From positions 44,721,693 through 44,785,692 of the forward strand of contig OX439045.1 in NCBI GenBank assembly GCA_949317995.1: 64,000 bases of DNA, given 5' to 3'. Below, piece after piece: positions 22,373 through 34,620 of this stretch. How positions within the stretch are numbered: the first letter of the stretch is position 1; each line of letters opens with the position of its first letter. The position numbers and the translations under genes were made by a program. This DNA comes from Acholoe squamosa (lineage: Eukaryota > Annelida > Polychaeta > Phyllodocida > Polynoidae). Under the pieces are notes generated by a model. That model searched no databases. It was not told the origin of the DNA and was given only the letters and a program-made list of their open reading frames with translations.

Positions 22373-23680
22373 CGTCCTCCCGTTGCCTAAAGGTGGTGAT
22401 TTGTCCAACATAGGCAATTGGAGACCGGTGAGCCAGTTGAACATATTATCTAAATTATTGGAAAAAGCGATCCACAAGCAACTAATGGCTTTTCTGCTGC
22501 AAAATAATGTAGTAAATGACCGACAGTTCGGGTTCATGCCTGGGCGGTCAACCGCACAGGCAGTCTTCATACTTGTTCAGGACCTATATGAAGCCCGCAA
22601 CTTAGGCCACACCACCGCTATGTGCTTCTTGGATCTACGGAAGGCATTTGATACGGTTAACCATGACATTCTCCTAAATGAACTAATAAATATAGGTTTC
22701 ACAGTTCAGGCAAAAAATTGGTTCCACAGCTATCTGGAAAGTCGGAAACAGACTAGTATAATTAATGGAGTCATATCTGAGTCCAAAGAGATCACTTGTG
22801 GTGTACCACAGGGGTCCGTGCTGGGACCCTTGCTTTTTGTCATTTATATAAACAGAATCACTAAGACGATAAAAAATGCAAGATTTATCATGTATGCCGA
22901 TGACCTAGTGGTCTACACTACAGGTACAGATCCTATTGTAGTTGGTCGCCTCCTGCAAGAAGACCTATGTAGAATATACACCTGGTGTTGCACCAGAAAA
23001 CTAACTATAAACTCAGAAAAGACCAAGGTGTTGTGGTGCAAACCTCAAAATGTTGTGATTGATCCTGAGGTTGTGTTTCTAACAATAGGTGGAAAGAAAC
23101 TGGACACTGTTAAAAATTTCAACTATCTAGGGGTTATTATTGATGAAGAGCTAAATTTAAATGAGTTTTGTAAAAGAAAGAAGCTGTCAATAGAGCAAAA
23201 GTTATACCAATTAAGAAAAGTGAGAAAGTTCCTTGATCATAAACTGGCGATATGTCTGTATAAACAAATGATCCTCTCTGTCATCGACTACAGTGACTTC
23301 ATTGTAGACGGTGCATCTAAACCAAATCGGCAGGCTTTACAAACCTTACAGAACACTTGTCTAAGGTGCTGCTGGGGTGTACGTAGAGCCACTGATATAT
23401 CTAGACAGGATCTGCATGATATGTCAGACTGTGACTTCTTGTCTGAGCGCAGGCAAAAAATCTGCTTTGTATAGTATATGATTACTCAAAAAACAAAAAC
23501 CATGTTCTGGAGCCTGTATGAGCTCTACGAGGTAATGCAAAGGTGAAAATCAAAATAAGACGTGCCAATGGTGCACTGTATGAAAGGAGTCCTTTATATA
23601 GAGGCGTCCTGGCATGGAATGCACTGGATGGAGAAACTCAAAGAATTGATGAGAAAGAAAAGTTCAAAAGTACTTTATGA
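22373..23680 (+). pseudogene. Non-LTR reverse transcriptase (Jockey/CR1-like), truncated
   Basis: The enzyme would copy element RNA at a nicked chromosomal target. A 363-residue open frame (22383-23474) holds the RT core: NWRPVSQLN, QFGFMPGRST, motif A CFLDLRKAFDTV (Asp near 84), motif B CGVPQGSVLGPLLF (about 139-152), motif C YADD (171-174) and NYLGVIIDEELN. The core is intact, but the endonuclease domain is absent because of 5' truncation. The frame breaks after KICFV at 23474; a C-terminal block (RGNAKVKIKIRRANGALYER... to TGA at 23678-23680) continues in another frame. It is therefore a non-functional copy. The three other fragments in the window (1-665, 11.2-12.95 kb, 31.8-32.2 kb) align with its C-terminal half. 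Clade placement is by motif style only. Confidence 0.88.
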
Positions 23681-23992
23681 TGTATTTTACGTGTTCAGAG
23701 TAGAGCCCACTACGATGTATATTAAATAACGCCGCGCAATGTACAGGTGCTAGTAGAACGATTATCCTCTACATTTGACTCACAAAGTCCTACTGTGGTA
23801 TGTACCAAACATGATTGGACGTATAATCTGAAATCCCCTTGAAACATATTATTTTATTTTTGTATTTTGTTTAAATGTGAACCTATATTGGTGTTGAGCA
23901 TGATAATATAACATGATAACATTGGCCATTTTGAAAAGCGTGCAACTGTATGAAAATTGGAGCCAATAAAAATATTCCAACAACAACAACAT
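22373..23992 (+). mobile_element. 5'-truncated non-LTR retrotransposon
   Basis: It begins within the RT domain and runs through a broken C-terminus to a short 3' untranslated region ending in a (CAA)n tail near 23979-23992. 5' truncation and a simple-repeat tail are typical of target-primed reverse transcription. No clear target-site duplication is seen, though AATAATCAAGCAACAT (22344 region) resembles AGTAATCAAGTAACAT (24140 region). Confidence 0.85.
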
Positions 23993-25298
23993 GGTTATGA
24001 ATCAAATCATGAAAGCAAAAGTTTTCATATTTTCTCCTTTCGTACAGGCACTATATTCCCTACATGAATCTTGCTAGTGGGAACCACACTCTTTAATCCA
24101 TTGCAGGCTGGAGTCTTTTAGAAATTCAAAGAGGTCTGGAGTAATCAAGTAACATCATGAAATTACATTTATGAATCGATAGATGTGAATCAATAGATAG
24201 ATGGTACATCAAAAGACTGCTTTTATCGCTTTTGATTTTCATGCAGAGACTTAATTCCCTAAGAAGATTAAAGGCCACTCCACATAACATGATGCCCAAT
24301 ATCAGACCAAGTGTATTTTGGTTATATGCCTTGAACATTTGCATTCAGTCTTGATGAAACATTAAATTATTTATTATATTATATTATATATTAATTATCA
24401 CAATGGCATATAAGAACCACCGTCTAAAATTACACAATATCAGTCCATATAGTGTTTGATAAATGGATTCCCTGAATATCAGGGCAATAGTAGGGTAGGT
24501 TAACCTAAAGACGACGATTCCTGTGCACATTTTCGATGATGGCTTTGTAGTAGCTAATATCTCTGAGACTAAAAGGTCCTCAGACATCCTCAATATACTA
24601 AATGAAAGATAATTGTTGGTACTTTTGTATCTGTTACCTGTCTGATATCCATATGTAATTTTCTGTCGTTCAACATTTCTGAGAACATCCCATTTGGTAT
24701 ATTTTAACCTTGAGGCCTCCACTTGATAAACCCTCTCTAAATGGAGCTCATTTGACCAAACTATAAGTTCAAAAATGAATGAGTGTCTTACATTAACGTA
24801 CAATAGAATGTCATCGTTGAAGCTACTGCATAATCAGGAAAATGTATATTTCATAGTGGCGAAATTAGAATGATAATTTCAGACAATGTTATGCTCATGG
24901 ATACCATAAATCCCATCAGAATAAAGGTGTAAATCATAAATCTGCATCAAAGACAATTTGTTTTTAATGTACTTCAAGACACCTTCAATATGGACTATAA
25001 TAATCCATTCCTTAACTTTATTATCACAATCTCAGTATCAAATAGTTCCTCTACATAGTAAAAACAGTAGCATTACAGTAAAGATGGAAATGTATGCATC
25101 AGAGCATAATCCAGTGAAAATCTCTATTCCAAATTATTCTGGCCATAAATCCTGTGATGTAATCCTACATAATCAATGGCTTCTATTCAATTAAATGCAC
25201 AAATAGGTGTATAAGGAGTGGTTGCCTCTAGGTGAAATGGTGGTTGTCTCAACATGAAATTGGTATGTTCTGGGAAACAAGTCCTATACAGAATGCAT
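23993..25298. other. No gene recognised
   Basis: I see no coding exon. A segment near 24100-24170 weakly resembles the upstream flank of the non-LTR insertion (22310-22372). Confidence 0.4.
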
Positions 25299-25302
25299 TT
25301 AA

Positions 25303-26043
25303 CCCTATGGTGCCCAACCGCTCTAATTGGCGTGGTTTTGGTCTTAATTACATGTATACTGAAGGAATTTGTCATCCAGATACTTCTACTTGTCCTATAT
25401 GTACAGTTAGATCCTCATTTGAATGACCACCACCTTCTGATTCCAATGCAATAATTTATTTCATTGTATCTCCAATACTCACATAGTTACATACAGTCAA
25501 CTCTGAAATGAGCTGCCTTGTAGGAGTTATTGGAAGGCAACCCTTCAAGGAGCTAAGCCCTGACACTGTGCTGATACTGGATTATATACCCAAGATTTGA
25601 TACAAGCATTCTCATTACATCTTCCATATTATATCCTTTCCATTCACAGGAATAGTTCCTATCTGTAAATATGATCCATGCATTCATATCAACACATTAT
25701 GTTTCATATGTGACCTTACACATGCATGTAGATTTAGCTTCATATAGTTCTGTTAAGTCATGAGTTTGATTGGGTTATGGATATTGCACAGGAGACCAAA
25801 ACTACCAAATGACAACAAATGGAATGTTTTGGTTACCATGGCAACCAAACCTGACCCAAAATGTCATGTTTTAATTGGAAGTCTAAGTCAAGAGTATTCA
25901 GGAAATGTAATGTGAAGCCCATATGAAAATAAAAGATCAGAATCACATATATTCATTATTATCAACTAAGCAATACACTTAAATTAGTGCATAAATTGCA
26001 AATTGTCAAATAGTTCTTGGCACAAAAAGGGGCTACTCGTGCG
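25303..26043. mobile_element. TTAA-flanked repeat family, copy 2
   Basis: It starts CCCTATGGTGCCCAACCG after TTAA (25299-25302) and ends before TTAA (26044-26047). It aligns with 19830-20479 and carries GTTACCATGGCAAC (25832-25845), an X-box-like palindrome. Non-coding. Confidence 0.55.
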
Positions 26044-26047
26044 TTAA

Positions 26048-27698
26048 ATGCACATCATGCTTCCCTTCTCTCTCTTAGTACTCTATAAAGTAGCTCATAT
26101 AGGGAAGGGGAATGCTTGTGCAATCCCTGTTGTGAAAAGGAGGGTTTCCACAGCTATTTATTTATATTGGCCCTTTTGTCACTGTGCACAGTATCTTCTG
26201 CTTGTGATAGTGTAAGCAGGGCTGAGGCTACCATTAGAAAAAAACATAGGGCTGGCTGTGTTAAAGCAAGGCAGTCACACGTTTCCACCACTAAATCGAT
26301 AAGGCAAAAACATTCCGACCATCGCTGGGGTACTGATGGTAGGGTCTTTTGAATTAACCTCCTGGTCTGTCAATGATAAAGTACAGCATACACTACTAGA
26401 TCAATATGTTGTACCATGCTTTCTCTAAACAAGCATTATGACCAAATTTATTGTGTCCTGCCATGATGGTGGTACCCGATACCATGGGTCTCAGGTGGTG
26501 TGGATATTGCACTACTGGGATTGGACTGTTCCCTACAATTGGCAGACTAACAGGTGGACCTGACACCTGTCTACTAGCTTCAATGCATAACCTGATGTGG
26601 GCTTAGGTCTAAATGTCTGTGACTAATCTTACTCAGGAAATGAACGTCTCCTCCAAAACCTATCAGAGACCGACCTTAACCCAAGAATCGGTGGAATTGG
26701 CTTTCCCATCCATGCCAACGTCGAACAAGAACAGGAACGAAAAGTGTCAACTGGTAGTTGGATGCACGGATATGGTGAGAGTTACTGTTACCATGGTCAA
26801 AACATCATAAGGTTATTTTTTATGATCATTGAGGTATATCCTACTTTATATATGATTTCCACTCTTCTCATATATCCTTTGGATCTATCAAGTTTTCAAT
26901 TAAAAGTTTTCACCGTTAGTCAAGAGCTGAAATTCAAGTGCCTGGCAAAAACGTCACCGCTATAAATACTTGCATGTCACAAAGCTGCTTACTACTCAAT
27001 GTTATACGGTATTTCTAAAATCCATGCAAAGTGTTATAGCGTACTCAAAAATTGGTTATTTTCATGAAAACCTACATCTCCTAACATACGCAAGGGGTAT
27101 ATATACAACAATGGTGACTGCATAATGGTCCTTACCAACATTATCTATAATGTTGTCTATAGACAGTAAAATCCTACTCATATCCTATTATAGCACAAGC
27201 TATGCTATATTATGATAAAGGACATTACACTATGTAGATGACTGGACAAGCTACGTACATACTATATGAAATTATTCTTGTGATCGCATGAATATAAGTC
27301 AGTCACCAAGACGGTGGCAATATAGTGGGGCCTCTGCTCATGTTGCTTACTTTATCTCAGTAAATCATCTACCAACTTCGCCCTGGTTGATACCCAACAT
27401 GATGGCTACCAGGGCCAATTAATGGAGTGTGAACCCAATTAGAGTGACTGCTAGAGGCAAACTGCTCGGTATGCTATGGAAGCTTTTTAGGGGGCAAGTG
27501 TGAGCAGGTCCACGAGTGGGTTCCATTTCATGCTTTATTACTCACCTCAGGCACCGAGCCCAGGCCATGTGACTGAAACCTTCCAGTACTGGATAGCACT
27601 AAGTTCAATATCAGTATATAAGGTGGAAATGAAGGCAATTTGGACATGAGAATAGGCGAAAGAGGTGGGAACGGAGCAAAATACCCCACACTTAAACC
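26048..27698. other. No gene recognised
   Basis: Only short chance ORFs; no repeat delimited. Confidence 0.45.
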
Positions 27699-27767
27699 TA
27701 GCAGCTGTCCTTTTTGTCTGATTGAATCTCTTGAATGTTTTCAATCAGAAAAAAAGGACAGCTGCTA
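27699..27767. repeat. Strong short hairpin
   Basis: The arm TAGCAGCTGTCCTTTTT continues as TCTGATTGAA and pairs with TTCAATCAGA and AAAAAGGACAGCTGCTA. The arms are about 28 bases and nearly perfect, separated by a loop of about 13 bases. It could be a tiny inverted-repeat element or a small-RNA hairpin; expression is unknown. Confidence 0.65.
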
Positions 27768-27840
27768 TTCTATTGATCATAATTGATGTTGGCTTAACTT
27801 TGATTACACCCACTCTGGTGAGGGACCTACCCATGGTCAT

Positions 27841-29000
27841 GTACCTATGTACGGTGATGGACCATAGATTCTGCTTGTCATGAGTAGAATGTATTAGCAA
27901 AGTAATTTGTTTTGATTGAATGGTTGAAAATCATAGAAGGTTTGCATATGACGAATTTGGACGTATTCCATCCCCTACTCTTCGAATTTTAGTTTCCCTC
28001 TCTATTTCTTTGGCTCAAAGTGTCAGGCTGGATGAGATCCTCATGTTACATATTGGTTTTGATGGTCCCATATGCATATGTTGGGCTCCAGGGGGATAAA
28101 ATGTGCCCAAAATGACCAAAATCGTCTGGGGGAAATTGTGTCTGGGATAATGACATTTGAGTTACAAGGCATGTTGAGGGCTTAATTTCCAACAGAAACA
28201 ATCTACATACCTCCATGAAAATCTCAGGTCCAGACAATTTTGACCTGTAGATCAAGAAAATCACATTATCATTTATAAATGTCAGATGTGTCATTGTTAT
28301 TGTAAAAGAAGCATACTTATAAGAATTCTTTTTTCTGGGCACATGTCTGGGCGAATGACATGTAAGGCCCCATATGCACACTTTCTATGATTTGTGACCG
28401 AATGGTCATCTGGCTGTATTGAAAAAACATTGCACCTTCATCATGATTATTATCATATCAATTTTTATCCTGAAACCAATCCATGGTGATGTACCTACGT
28501 ACGGTGATATTTCCATGGATTTGCTATATAATTTGTAGGGAAAGCACCCTTCATAATTTGCACATAATTATATTCCCAAAACAAAGTGTGATTCTGGGCT
28601 AGAAAATCTTTCATTAAATATTAACAGCCTTTTTCTTATGATAGCTTTAGTGTACCTACATAAGGTGATGCCAGTAAGTACACCACATGATTATCAGTGC
28701 TATAAATCATTCACATGCATGTGCTGGAAGATTTTCTCTTTCACCCTATGTTCCTCCTAATAGACCTTTCAAATTGAGATATTTATCTATTCCAAATGAG
28801 TATTCTCCCTGCTGTCATATCTGATACAATGTACCCACATACGGTGATGCAAAAGTTACACAACATTTAGTTTCAAGCCCACCATAAATATGTTGAAAAA
28901 TGATTTTGAAGTCATCAAAATTTTCTGTTCATGATTCTACAATCATCCATACAATATTTTTTACTCTCTACTTTATATTCACCTTACATATGAAATCACA
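27841..29000. repeat. ~170 bp satellite, four monomers, one interrupted
   Basis: The marker GTACCTACGTACGGTGATG recurs at 27841, 28491, 28652 and 28831. The last three are 161 and 179 bases apart. The first gap is 650, but falls to about 190 after removing the inserted element at 27932-28389. The rest of each monomer is diverged. Confidence 0.6.
27932..28389. mobile_element. 458 bp TIR repeat, copy 1
   Basis: Ends CATAGAAGGTTTGCATATG and, in reverse complement, CATAGAAAGTGTGCATATG. An inverted copy lies at 39369-39822. It interrupts the first satellite monomer. Non-coding; superfamily unassigned. Confidence 0.8.
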
Positions 29001-29234
29001 AGCAATCTATCATTTTTTCCATGCATTAAAACATTCAAAATACACACATTTCACTCTATATTGGCATAGATACTGATGGTAGACATGTAAAAGTATATAC
29101 CCGAGGCAAGGCAATGCTAGTAGTAATGCAAAAGTATGCATACAATAGCTCCCAGCAAATTGTCGTGACTCCTTGTCAACCTGTGTGAAGTGGCTCACAC
29201 ATGTCGCTAGATGGAACACGACGTCGCTATAGCA

Positions 29235-29820
29235 CAAGATCACCAGGAATAGCAATGGTGGTGATCACATGGCCTCACCTCAGATGCAAGGATGGTGATC
29301 ACTCGGACTCACCAGGGATGGCGACGCGGGTGATCACTCACCTCACCAGGGATGGCGACATGAGTGATCACTCATCCTCACCAGGGATGGCGACATGAGT
29401 GATCACCCACTTCACTAGATGAGACCCACACCACGTCATAACGCACATTCACCATGGATGGCAAGGATTGTGATCACTCACACTCACTGGGGATGGTCAC
29501 TCGGGTGATCACCTTACTAGATGATCACCCGATAGCACAGGTTCACCACAGATGGTGAGGATCTTTATTCACCCACACTCACCAGGGATGGCGACATGAG
29601 TGATCACTCACCTCGCTATATGAAATGCACACCATGCCATAGCGCATGTTCACCATGCTTGGCGAGGATCGTGATGACTCACACTCACCAGGGATGGCAA
29701 GGTGGTTGATCACTCACCTCACTAGATGAAACGCGCACCACGTCATAACACAGGTTCACCATGGAGTGGTGATCACTCAGACTCACCAGTGATGGTGACA
29801 CTGGTGATCACTCACCTTGT
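29235..29820. repeat. Minisatellite array A
   Basis: Degenerate units of about 30-70 bases share TCACCAGGGATGGCGACATG and AGTGATCACTCACCTCACTA. Open frames here (29201-29398) come from the repeat. Confidence 0.85.
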
Positions 29821-30159
29821 TAAGCTGATGAAAAGCTCATGATCATCGACATTGGTAATCATGCAGCCTCACATCTGCCAGATCAAAGTATGTTTTGCCA
29901 GAGAAGGTATTGCCATATGTATCTTCCCTCTAACCACAGACAAGGTGTTCATGTAGACATTTCACTATGTATTTTTCCTGTAACCAGTAAAAAGGTGTTT
30001 ATGGATAGTTGCTTTCACTTTAGAGATACCTCTAAAATCAATTGATATTTTCTCTATATAAATCTTGTTTGATTCAACTCTGAAGTATTACATGGAAATC
30101 AGTGTGAAACAAAGCACATTTGATACACTTCCTAGATAGGCTACATGTTGAACACTGGT

Positions 30160-30670
30160 GCTGTCTCAACAACTTTGGCAATGGTGGTGATAAGTTGCCA
30201 TTCTGAGTGAGAGTGAGTGACAGATGATGCAATCCTCAGAGAGCATTGACTTGGACTGACACAAATTCACGCATTGAGTGAGACCAATGTTGACAATGGT
30301 GGTGATAAGCCGCCATTTTGTGTGAGAGTTGATGACAGTGGCACACACTCACACAGCAAGTGACATCCATGTCAGCAATGGTGGTGATAAGTCACCATTT
30401 TGTGAGAAGATTAACTAGGAATGACACAAACTCACGCAGTGAGTGAGAGCCATGTGGCAATGCAGGTGAAAAGTCGCCATTCTGAGTGAGAGTTGACAGA
30501 CAGTGGCACATATTGACGGAGTGAGTGAGATCCATGTTGGCGATGGTTGTGATAAGCCGCCATGCTTTATGAGTGATGACAAGGGGTGGCACATACTCAC
30601 GCAGTGAGTGAGATCATGTTGGCGACTGTTGTGATAAATCGACATGCCATGTGAGACTAACACACAGTGG
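30160..30670. repeat. Minisatellite array B
   Basis: Units of about 110-120 bases share CACGCAGTGAGTGAGA, CCATGTTGGCGATGGT, GTGATAAGCCGCCAT and GACAGTGGCACA. There are four to five diverged units. Confidence 0.85.
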
Positions 30671-30747
30671 TGAAAGATAAGTTATCAATTAAAAAGGAGT
30701 CACCATTGATGACCAATCATGGCGACAGATAACAACAATTTGCTGGG

Positions 30748-31257
30748 CTATTTGCCCCCTTATTAAGTATGTGTGGCATAATAACGATATTGTGACCCTG
30801 TGCTCCATTTTCGAGAGAATTGACCATTTATTGACCACAAACCAAATACAATACAATTCGTTGTTCATCATAGCCAAGAACAAGAAAAAGCTTGAAAGAA
30901 GAAAATCATATAAGGCACCAACAAAATTCGATGCAAGACATCCACACCCTAGCAATACAAACTTACTACTTGACCGTGTTATTTTAGGTTCAGCCAATCA
31001 AAGGTTCAGGCTTGCATAACACTTAATCTGCATACTACAACTTTTCTAGGAACTTTCATTTACTCTCACAATTCTGTATTTCCGGGGCTAATGTTCCTCA
31101 CAATTTGGAGCCTCTCCTTTCATAATGGAATCATTTGGCCGTACTTACAAAGAGTTACACATTTCTTTGCCTTTCAATAATCTAGTAGGCTGCAAAATAT
31201 TTTCTGTGTGTCTACTTATCATTAACATTTTGCCAAGGAGTGTTTTTTTACTGACAG
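30748..31257. other. No gene recognised
   Basis: Short stretch between two elements with no coding signal. Confidence 0.45.
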
Positions 31258-31398
31258 CCCCGAGGGGTATTCATTAGCCGCACGCCAGCCACGCGGCGCA
31301 CGCCACAGGGGCACCTCCTCTTTAGCTGGAGAGCGAGCACGTTCAGGTCCAGGCGCGCGCCGATGGCTGGGCGTGCCGCCTATTGAATACCCCTCCGG
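31258..31398. mobile_element. GC-rich MITE, 141 bp
   Basis: The left end CCCCGAGGGGTATTCATTAG matches the reverse complement of the right end, CCGGAGGGGTATTCAATAG, and the match continues into GCACGCC and GGCGC-rich arms. It is much richer in GC than its surroundings. Confidence 0.75.
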
Positions 31399-31409
31399 AC
31401 AATAGTTCA

Positions 31410-31769
31410 GGAGGGTGTTGCTCCTATTGTAAAAAGAGCTGTGAGTATGTGCCCTCTTTTCTAAACAAGTCGTGCACTGCTTCACCTAAGTACTTGCACT
31501 CACCACATTAGTTTGAAAAGTCACCTGCCTTGTTTCAAATAGAGAGAACTGCACTACCAGCTACCTACTCATGTCACACGCTCTATAGTTTATTATACTG
31601 ACTGACTTCTCCCAATTAGGTACCTACTCTAATCCCCTTTTTGAGCACAGTACTTGAATGACCACTTGTCAGCAACAAATGGGACAAGTTATAGCTACAT
31701 GAAAAGAAAGGACTGGAAATGAGGGCATTTTTGCCAGCTCTTCCTTTTACTATAGGAGCAACACCCTCC
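31410..31769 (-). mobile_element. 360 bp MITE, copy 1
   Basis: The ends are GGAGGGTGTTGCTCCTAT and its reverse complement. It is the reverse complement of 44578-44937 and has exactly the same length. Each end can itself form a small GGAG...CTCC hairpin. It is inserted at the edge of a non-LTR retrotransposon fragment. Confidence 0.9.
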
Positions 31770-32230
31770 GGCTCTACTTATGTCTCTAGCCCTTCTTATA
31801 GAGAGGCAACTGTTCTGTACAGTTTCAAGTCTCTTAACTTTAGTTGCACTAGCACCGTCTATCACATTAGAGCAATGATCAAAAAACAGGCAACACCATC
31901 TGATTATATACATTTAGTGCCAGTTTTTGGTCCATCCATTTCTTGAGTTTGCACAGTTTATATAAACTATCAAGCGTCTTCCTCCTATCACAGAATACAT
32001 TAAACTGTAGAATCTCTGTATATATCAATACCTAGGTAACAGAAGCTCATTCAAGTACCGATTCAAGTTCAACTCCATCAAGATACAAATTTACATCACT
32101 CAAATCTGGGTGGATTATTTAGGAGTATGACCAGAAGATTTTTTCTCCTTGATTTACAGTCAAACGGTGTCCTTAAGACCATACACTAGTCCTGTCTAGA
32201 TCATTGTATAAAGATTGTTTCCTCGCGTAA
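31770..32230 (-). pseudogene. Non-LTR RT C-terminal fragment
   Basis: The minus strand encodes FDHCSNVIDGASATKVKRLETVQNSCL, matching the VIDYSDFIVDGASK...LQTLQNTCLRC region of the copy at 22.4 kb. A KKWMDQKLAL-type block lies upstream. The reading frame is broken and the left side is cut by the MITE at 31410-31769. Confidence 0.7.
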
Positions 32231-34010
32231 AAGTCGTGCCTTATGCACGGGATATGACGGTAGTTTCTAGGTTTATGTTTCCATTCACTACATTTGACCT
32301 AGTCTGATAGTGGTACATGGACATCAGAAAATTACATTCAGCCTGAACCACACAAATTGAAAACATAGCATCATTGAGACAATAGCCAGATAAGATTGGT
32401 CCAGGACATCTAATTCAATGAAGAGGATCAAGTTGAATCTCTACACAGGTCTATCCTTTACAGATCTTTTGAACAGAGGGTATCACATTTATCTCCGATG
32501 CAGGCACTTTAACCAGATCAGAGCTTAATGCTTAGGCGTTAAGCTACATTGCATTTCACTTGCAGGATCTATGTGTTGACCATGACAATAGTGCATGTTT
32601 TAGGATATCAGCCAAGGCTCTACCGACAACACACACCCTCAGTGGGGCAAACAGCTAATGGTGCTGCTATATGGATCCATCTTCCTACACCCGTTGGGTG
32701 ACAGGTTATTCTCTGCTTTATGATGTATTAGTCATGGCGAGAAAGATTACACCTGATGAGATAAGATCACACAACCACAATAACACTTGCTGCAGCTTCA
32801 GACTTATGTAACTATCAACCACCCAAAGCAACTGTTACAGACAATCCTCCGGGGAAAGGAATCAAGGACACTCTATAATTGTCATGCTGTTGTATTCACG
32901 TCTGAGTTGCTATGGTTATGGCAATTATTTGGGGAGAAGATTTATAAGGTACCACCTGAATAAGTACAGAATAATTGTAATTATATGCTAGGGATACCAC
33001 AGGTTATACTCTTATAAGTAGCAATAAATGACTGCTCCTTCTCTATCATCTCACCTTTGATTATAATTTAGTTAAAGCTGTGAATTACATTTTCTCATGC
33101 ATAACGCCCTAATGGATTTTTTTATGGCCACAATAAAATCCAACAACCTTAAATTGAAATTACATGTTCAGAAAGCGTCAGGTCTGAACCATTGGCACCA
33201 CAGATACATTAAGCATTGAGATTGTGGATTAATGACGTGATATCACGAAATATATATTAATCAATAGACGAAAGTACCCACACAAGCAAAGACATAACAT
33301 TCCCATGTGTCTACCTTGCTCCTTATTCGCAAGAATGATCCTAGGGAGAGGTCTGTTCAATGCTAAATTATAATAGGATCAGCAAATTGACTAAGATGCA
33401 TCTAGGCCAGAGGGCAGTCACATCTAAATTACACATCATTGAAAGGTTTATGGTTAAAGGATTACACTGAGCAATAAACTTTCCACGGGGAATATGGTTA
33501 TATTATAACCACAAGTCACTGCTCCCATTAAGTGGTACTGGCATTATGGTAATTTAGTGGGTGACCTTTTGTTGAAAGGTTACTGATTAGATATGTTATA
33601 TCCCTCCATGAATATGGCTGAACTGCCACCAAGTTGTATGCAAGGACGTAATGGGATCATGCCCTGCATACACTATGCATTCCATACCACGACAGATAGA
33701 ATGTTCATCTCAGTTGGCGTGTATTAGTCAGGATATTTTCCCCATAATTTCTATATGGTTGTAATTCTCAGGTGAACCGTGGTATTGCGGGGATGTCGTC
33801 TACACTAAAACCTCACCAGTAACCGTTCTATACGATTGTACAGAATAGAAGATCACATTTCTAAATAAGGTGGCATATGCACTATCCTTATTGCTGAGCA
33901 GTAAGGCCTGCTCAAGGCCATGGTTTTTACATGTATTCGGTTCAGTGGAAATAGCTTCAGATAACAAGAGGAAGGTAATTGTATAAATAGTGTCAGGTGG
34001 CATGGCTTCT
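32231..34010. other. No gene recognised
   Basis: No coding exon or repeat that I can delimit. Confidence 0.45.
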
Positions 34011-34620
34011 CTATATAATTGTGACCCATTAAGGAGAAACATCCCTCCACAGGGGATTTTTAATTCCCCATTTGGCCACTTGGGGTATTGGAGGGGCAAA
34101 ATTACTCTGCATAAAATCATTTTTTTTATGCAGAATTCAATGGTTTCATTTAAGATGCACTGTTTTAGGTAGAAATGGCCCATATTTGGATGGTAAAATG
34201 AACATTTTTTATGAGAAATAAACCTATATGCCTGTTCGTGGTTGCCATGGCAACCATTCCAATGATCAAAATTTGCAGATTTTTATGCCAATATCTGGGA
34301 ATGCTCACCGAAAACCCAAAACTGAAAAACAGAAATGGAAAATTCCATCTAGATCAAAACCTATGATAAAATCACCATAATGTTATTTTTTTATGGAAAA
34401 GGCTACTTTATTGTGTTTTTAGACATTATTATGGTTTATAATGTATTTAGAGCTTAATCATTGATTTTAGATATGAATAATGACCTGAGTTTAAAGAGGG
34501 GTTCCGACATAACTACTAGGAATATTTAAGCCAATGATGTCTCATTTTAAAGATCGTGAGATGAACTTTGATAATGAATTTCCCTGCAGTGGGGTGTTTT
34601 TGCTTGCCTGGTCACAATTG
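34011..34620 (+). repeat. Dispersed repeat family with X-box motifs, diverged copy
   Basis: It shares layout and words with the 6.3-6.9 kb copy and carries the perfect palindrome GTTGCCATGGCAAC (34241-34254). An unusual run of T near 34119 and a TATTTAAGCCAATGATGTCTC tail also match family landmarks. Confidence 0.6.

Larger units (their letters stand above)
29151..30747. mobile_element. TIR element carrying two minisatellite arrays
   Basis: Inverted ends CCCAGCAAATTGT and ACAATTTGCTGGG bound a 1.6 kb unit. Inside are two unrelated tandem arrays (29235-29820 and 30160-30670). A 231 bp inverted copy lacking both arrays lies at 36562-36792. Transposons with internal satellites are known from bivalves and other invertebrates; the superfamily here is unassigned. 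Confidence 0.75.

Noticed and set aside
22310-24170. Possible target-site duplication around the non-LTR copy (TAATCAAG(C/T)AACAT)
   Set aside because: The match is imperfect and the right-hand copy lies about 150 bases beyond the CAA tail, so it is not a clean duplication.
29201-29820. CRISPR-like look of regularly spaced repeats
   Set aside because: Units vary in length and sequence, spacers are not unique, there are no cas genes, and the context is an animal genome; it is a minisatellite inside a TIR element.
33800-34183. 127-codon minus-strand ORF
   Set aside because: Overlaps the dispersed repeat family and shows no motif; the frame is not kept in other copies as far as I can see.
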